The notes below the pieces were generated by a model. The model had not been told where the DNA came from. It made no database searches and worked only from the letters and a program-made list of their open reading frames with translations. This document shows positions 58,966 through 64,000 of a stretch of 64,000 nucleotides of DNA, in pieces. Both the position numbers and the translations under genes were made by a program. This DNA is from Colletotrichum lupini (Eukaryota > Ascomycota > Sordariomycetes > Glomerellales > Glomerellaceae), in the NCBI RefSeq assembly GCF_023278565.1, contig NC_064676.1, positions 4,836,001-4,900,000 of the forward strand, written 5' to 3'. Every line of letters starts with the position of its first letter. Position 1 is the stretch's first letter.

Positions 58966-60681
58966 TCAAGCCTCTGGCATAGGGGCACTGTCCGCTACGG
59001 GCTCCAAAGGTTGGAGCTTCGTCTTTCTCCGTGGCGGCGGTGCTTTTGGTGGTATCTTCTTATGTCCATTCAAATGCAACGTCGTCGTCGGTCCGACCGG
59101 CACGCCATGTCGGTGTTTTGGTACCTCGGGCAACGGCTTCTTCGGCCGCACAGCGCCTGCCCCGGCCTTTGCCTCACCTTGTTTGGCTTCGGCGTCTGCC
59201 TCGGCCTTGCGACTCGGGGTGATGACACCCGGTTTCTCCATGACGGCGGCGACGTCGACAACACTAACGCTGCTCGCCGTGTCCGAACGTGTGAGACTGA
59301 TCCCCAGGAACTTCCGAGCCACCTCTGCCTCGCCAGAAGCCTCCTGGTCGACAAGCCATTTCACTTTCGAGACTCGGTCGACTAGACGCACCGTCGTTTC
59401 GTCCGCAGGGGCAAAGTGAGAATTTCCATAACCACCCAGAATCCTCAAGACCTTGAGTACCTCATCACGCTTGTAGTGCGGCGGGTGGCTCAGTTGCGTG
59501 TGCGCCAGGAGTGGGTACAGGACTCGGAGGTATGTGTGGCGAAGCGATATCTTTTCGTCTGGCAAATCCATCAGGTTCCTAATGATAACGTCAAGGAGAA
59601 CCTTGAGGTCATTGGTGTAGAAATATTCATATGTGGCTTTGGTTGTAAATAATAGATAAAGGAGTTTCAGGATCAAGAGTTGCAGGGACGTCTCCGTCTC
59701 ACGATTCAAAAGTAAAATGATGTTCTCTCCGAATGTGCGGAACGAATCGCCGTGGAGACTAAGGCACTTGATCACCCTATTCGTGAGAGGGGCTGTGGGC
59801 GAGTTCGGATCTGAGGCGACGTCGGTGGATGCGAGCATGTATTGTTCGTTGAGAACCAACTGTTTTCATATTCGTCAGCGCCAGTAACGAGCAGGAGAGA
59901 ACACGGCGAGGAGAGTTATACCAGCACCCGGATAATCGGATAGTGATATGGGTCGTGAACGTCGTTGGATAACTCCTCGATGATCTGGAAGAGGTATGCA
60001 ATGAAGCCATCGTCGACCTGGAGCAAGTCGGCGGTGCGCAACCTTTCGACCCGGGACATTTCGTACATCAGCTCCAGAAGCAAGCGATGCAGCCTCAGAT
60101 CCTGGTCTTTACGTCCGTTAATCAGCTCGAGGAGGCGAGGGAAGCACGCCTCCTCGATCATACGAGAGTATAAGGCCTCATCGGCATGGCCGTCGAGCAA
60201 AAGGAATAGTATAATGGCGTGCAGCGACGGGGGTTCATCCTCCTGCAAAAGGCTGTAGACGATCTGGTTGCGAATGTAGTCCTTGTTGTCTTGAAACAGC
60301 TTGCATTGCAGTAGCTTCTCGCAGCAGGTGGCGACATCATTTTCGTTCTCGGGGAACTTGTCTCTGAACCTCGAAGTAAGATAGAGCCACGATCGCAGGG
60401 TTTCGTCGATTAAGTCGTGGGACTGGTATTGGGTAGTGACGACGTCGTCGAGCTCTGCAGTTGACGACGAGACTCTGGTCAGCGACAAATCTTACGATGC
60501 GCACAGTGTGCGACGTAGGAAAGGTAAGGTCTGGGAGGAGACGAAGTAGACAACATCATGAACAGTAAGGCGGGGGAGGATGGAAGAAGCAACGAGGGGT
60601 TGGATTTGGGGGCGAATTTGGCTGACCTTCCCAAAATTGGTGCTTGGTCTCGAGAGACTCGTATAGATCGAAGTCGGCCAT
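58966..60681 (-). CDS. LDB17: SPIN90/Ldb17/Dip1-family actin regulator
   Basis: Endocytic-patch protein whose leucine-rich domain activates Arp2/3 without a pre-existing filament (Dip1/SPIN90) and whose tail binds SH3 proteins. Exons are 60627-60681, 59922-60490 and 58966-59859, giving 505 aa. The start [18 protein letters not shown] joins [18 protein letters not shown] across an intron with an AAG acceptor. The Ldb17 domain is helical and leucine-rich: [49 protein letters not shown] joined to LVLNEQYML, and [15 protein letters not shown]. The C-terminal ~60 residues are proline-rich with SH3-ligand-like KPLPEVPK and [10 protein letters not shown]. The length agrees with yeast Ldb17. Short frames on the plus strand here are shadows. 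Confidence 0.93.
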
Positions 60682-61546
60682 GATGCTAGAACCACCGCTG
60701 ATACGTGGGTGGAATGGTCTGCATCACCGGCGCAGTGCAAACAGCGACTGCTAAAATATGGGAAGAGGAGTAGAAGAAGAAGAGAAGCGTTGGATACTCG
60801 GTGGGATGAAGATGAGGCCGGCTGGAGTTTCGACTCTTTGGGATTTGATACACCACATGGCTTGACAACAAGGTCCCCCTCTTCAGGTACCTAGTCAGGC
60901 CAGGGCAGCCTGGGGCCAGGCCCGAGCTGGATGAGGTAAGGACGGACGGTCCACCCTTGAAGCACTGTACAGGCCCACTGAGCGGCAGCGGCAGCGGCAG
61001 CGACAACACACTGAGTCCTGGACGGGAGTTGGTTGGCGGCTGCCATGCAGTGAGGGGACTTTTTTTTTTTCTATTTCTTTTGGAGTGAAGGTGGGGGAAA
61101 TGTGAAGCGGAGGGGTGGGGATGGAGATGGAGGGGCTGGGGACACCGATCTTCCGCTGTAGTCGCTGCTCTGGTGACAGCGCAAACGTGCACCTGATCCC
61201 ATGCCGCCCTCAAGTTCTTGCATGCCCCTCCTTGCTTGTTGTCTCTTCATGGCGACTCGTGCCTACCATAGAGAAACATTTGCGACCTTTCCGAGTCTGC
61301 ACAATAAGGCCTGTCACAGGGTCACCTGTCAAAGCCTCAGAGGTTCATCATGTAAAAATATGCTGCGAGCTCTATGTGTAGCGTGTATCTCGTTCAATAA
61401 TTACCTATTAAGACACAAAGACGAAAGGCATGGAAACACAGAAAGTCGTTGAATAAGAGGGGTATTGTATCCGTGTCGTAACCATTCCCAAATGCTCCAA
61501 ATACTCTTAGTACCCTTGCGCCAAATAACGCCTCTAATCGGACCGC
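60682..61546. other. Spacer upstream of LDB17 and downstream of LRO1
   Basis: About 865 bp in tandem minus orientation. It has a GGCAGC triplet-like run (about 60983-61000) and a T-rich tract near 61060. No gene is supported. Confidence 0.55.
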
Positions 61547-63564
61547 TCATGAACTGTTGCCGACCAATTTTTCCAAAGTCTCCTCCCAGGTATCCTGCTC
61601 CTCATCGGGTCTTTGGCCGTCGTCATACACCTTGACCTTGTCGGCGTACTCCTTAATGTTGCTAACAACATAGTCGGTAATCGTATTTCCCTTGCCCGCC
61701 GCGATCCTCAAGATGAGCTCGTTCAGATGTTGCCGCCCGAGAATATCCACGTGGTCTGCCGTCTTGGGTCCTCCACGGGGATTGAATCGCTCGGGTTCGT
61801 GCTCCATCTCGACAACCGTCACCTTGACACCGGCTGGGTTGTACCTCTTGTAGTTCCACCCGCGGTTACACATGTATCCCGTGCTGAGAAGATTTACTGT
61901 TCCGTCGCCCTCTCCCATGACGACACCATGATCCACCTCTCCCTGCGTGAGGGTTGTGTCGATTGTGATGTTCAGGTTCGTGAGAGCCGGTGCGTCTGGT
62001 GACCGATAGTAGTAGCCTCGCTCCGTTGCCTTGCCTACACCGTAGAAGCAGTAGATCTTGAGGCTCGGTGCCAGAGGCAGACGTGTCTCCAGGGGGTTGA
62101 TCCATTTGTTTGGGTCTTTTTCGTTGGCGTCGACCTCGTCTTGAGTGTGTGCTACACCATGGGAATAGGCACCCTTCACATTCCTCGAGTACCACTCCTC
62201 TGTAGTGTTGAAGAGATAGTTCATGGCTGACTCGACCGTCAGATTCCGTTCCGGAGTTGTCCAATTCATGCCGCTACGGAAATTGAGGAGAGAACCGTAA
62301 GACAGCTCCTGATCCGGCTTGTCATCAGGTGCCCATGTCGAATTGCCCCAAACAGCATCTCCTCCAATGGGAAGCATGGAAGAAATGCCAGGCATTGCTC
62401 GGAAGAGCTGGGCTCTTTCGTCTTTGCTCAAAAACTTCTCGAGGCCGTACACGGCAAAGGCGTTCAGCTGAGCTGTGTCTCTCATCTCACCTGACAAGAC
62501 AGCTGTCAAGTCCTTGACAGCACCAAGCATGCAGCCACTCACGTTGATCCAAGCTTCGACGTGCTGTTCGACCCAATCATCGCCACCTCGTCCACCACTC
62601 TCGGATGCGACCCAGTGGAAGAAGTAGAAAAGGACTTGCCCTCCCATGCTGTGGGACACGAGAACGGCCTTCTTGCCCGAAAACGCATGCGCAGTTTCAA
62701 TGTAAGATTTGAGCCTCGAAAAGTACTGATCGCGTGTTTCGAGGTTGGGGTACGCCAAACGCCAGTCGTACGCGGCAGTGAAGGAATTAGTCGGGTCGTA
62801 GCCTATTGATGCCAGATTCTCGAAAATCTTGTTCCAGATCCAGTAACCGGTGATAAAGAAGTCGGTTGCGTCGAAGCCTTGAGCAGCTCGCAACTTGATA
62901 TGAGGGGGGTCGAGACCGGTCTCCTGATCCAGCATGATATGTTTCTTCCAGTTTTCCTTGTCGAGGACCAGCGCACGCATCATGCTCCAACTACCCCAGA
63001 GGCGCTTTCGGAAATACTGGCGGGAAACGTTGGCCGTGCCCCACGATTCGAGGCCTGTTGAGATGACGCCAGGGACCATGATCATGGGGTGATGGGCATG
63101 AAGACCCTCGGCGCGGGCTTGCAAACCTACGGAGAAGGCATCGTAGCTATCGACGAATTCTCGCTCGCCTTGCTTTACAGCCAGCCATGTTAGTTCTAGC
63201 CAACTAGATGACGCTCGCTCGCCAAGACGACACCTGAATTGTTACTGACCACAAGCTCCCGCATGTCCTTAACCAAGCCAGCTGGCAGAACATCGAAGAA
63301 GCTGTCCATGCTAAGCTCTCCAAGCTCGGGGAAATCTATGAGGTCGTTGCTTTTCGCGAAAAAGCCGGCGGCTATGATTCCAAATAAACTTCCAAGTAAG
63401 AAGATGGCGCCATTCCGGCGTTTCCGTGTCTTGGGTTTTACATGGTGAACAACGTGAGCTACAGTCTCGGGTTTCTCGGGGCTTTCGTCTCGAGGGGTCG
63501 AAATTTCACTATCGATGTTGCTGTCGGTGGGGATGGCTCGGCGCCTAATAGTCGAAGAAGACAT
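61547..63564 (-). CDS. LRO1: Phospholipid:diacylglycerol acyltransferase
   Basis: LCAT-family ER enzyme moving an sn-2 acyl group from phospholipid to diacylglycerol to make triacylglycerol. Exons are 63250-63564 and 61547-63172 (77-nt intron, GTCAGT...TAAAG), giving 646 aa. A basic cytosolic N terminus (KPKTRKRRNG) precedes a single transmembrane segment (AIFLLGSLFGIIAAGFF), so the catalytic domain is lumenal. Blocks present: HPMIMVPGVISTGLESWG, GYWIWNKIFENLASIGYDP (lid region), nucleophile SHSMGG, GEGDGTVNL (catalytic Asp) and ADHVDILG (catalytic His). Several N-glycosylation sequons (NVS, NST, NWT, NLT, NTT) fit a lumenal domain. The spliced join reads REL-V-QGEREFVDSY. Confidence 0.95.
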
Positions 63565-64000
63565 GGTCGCTGTCGCAAAGGGCCGCTACCACGGGGGAAA
63601 TGTTAGTAGAACGGAGTGAGCCCTTGAAGTCGATATTGTAACAACCCAAAGAGGCCAGGCTATTCCGTGGAAGTAAGGACCAGGCGGCGCATACCTGAGC
63701 TTGGGATGAAGTGGAAGCGAGGACGGTGTCAACTGCGCCGTCCTCGTTGGGCGTGGCCTGGTACTTATTGAAAGGCACGTGGGCGAGTGGGCGATGGGAC
63801 GGTGTGAGCTAAGCGGCGAGCAAGGGGGGGGCGACTACCTATGGCAGATCCAAAGCTAGGCAAAGCTTGTTTCGTGATTTGTTGGACAGACAGAGAGGGA
63901 CAAATGTTGACAAGCAGTCCCGAGGCATGCGGGATTCAGGTGTGCTTGGCCGGGCAATGTTGAGAGCCAAGGAGTCCGGAGCTCGGGGGGTGGGTTGTTG
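63565..64000. promoter_or_regulatory. LRO1 5' leader with probable intron, and window edge
   Basis: On the minus strand a donor CAG|GTATGC at 63694 and an acceptor GTGGTAG at 63586 define a likely 109-nt 5' UTR intron ending 21 bases before the LRO1 ATG. The remainder to the window edge shows nothing I can identify. Confidence 0.45.

Overview
This is a 64 kb piece of nuclear genome from a filamentous ascomycete (Pezizomycotina, probably Sordariomycetes/Hypocreales). The evidence is dense housekeeping genes on both strands, short introns (mostly 50-115 nt) with GTRNGT donors, fungal-type protein families (Slm1, Ldb17, Whi5, Lro1, Cho1), a dispersed 5S rRNA gene of the Neurospora type, and an AT-rich transposon remnant that looks RIP-mutated. 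The genus is not determinable from what I can see. There are no prokaryotic features, CRISPR arrays, viral genes or recognisable secondary-metabolite core genes.

Layout: (1) 1-3733 minus, a Gbp2/Hrb1-type three-RRM protein cut by the left edge, with an 8-nt microexon and a start codon isolated by a 1.3 kb intron. (2) 3.7-7.4 kb, gene-poor and rich in GGTAAGG-type repeats. (3) 7.4-12.3 kb, COQ9 (+) converging on SMC6 (-). (4) 13.1-16.9 kb, an Ecd/SGT1-family gene (+) converging on an APH-like kinase-fold gene (-). (5) 20.5-27.7 kb, TAN1, pyruvate decarboxylase and ERV1, all minus. (6) 28.9-32.0 kb, HEM4 (+) converging on a Whi5-family gene (-). (7) 32-37.9 kb, gene-poor, containing a 509 bp TIR element degraded to AT-rich DNA. 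(8) 37.9-42.7 kb, a YIL108W-like metalloprotease with a jacalin domain, then CHO1 (both +). (9) 43.2-47.1 kb, threonyl-tRNA synthetase (-) and GAR1 (+) sharing a CCAAT-rich divergent promoter. (10) 49.5-55.0 kb, an MFS exporter (+) converging on SLM1 (-). (11) 58.0 kb, 5S rRNA. (12) 59.0-63.6 kb, LDB17 and LRO1 (both minus).

The genes are mostly core functions: RNA handling and translation (Gbp2, Tan1, ThrRS, Gar1, 5S), mitochondrial biogenesis and redox (Coq9, Erv1), haem (Hem4), lipids and membrane signalling (Cho1, Lro1, Slm1), endocytic actin (Ldb17), genome stability and cell cycle (Smc6, Whi5), and fermentation (Pdc). I see no single pathway cluster. I rebuilt exon structures by hand from splice signals, reading-frame continuity and remembered family conservation, and checked that exon lengths sum to whole codons. 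No alignment or RNA evidence was available.

Most interesting items: the RNP1 microexon and tiny leading exons of the Gbp2 gene, a possible UUG-initiated mitochondrial form of ThrRS, the TIR element whose two ends differ only by RIP-type transitions, strand-coherent CCTTACC/CCTACC tracts in promoters, a 21-C tract inside the SGT1 intron, and unusually frequent AAG 3' splice sites.
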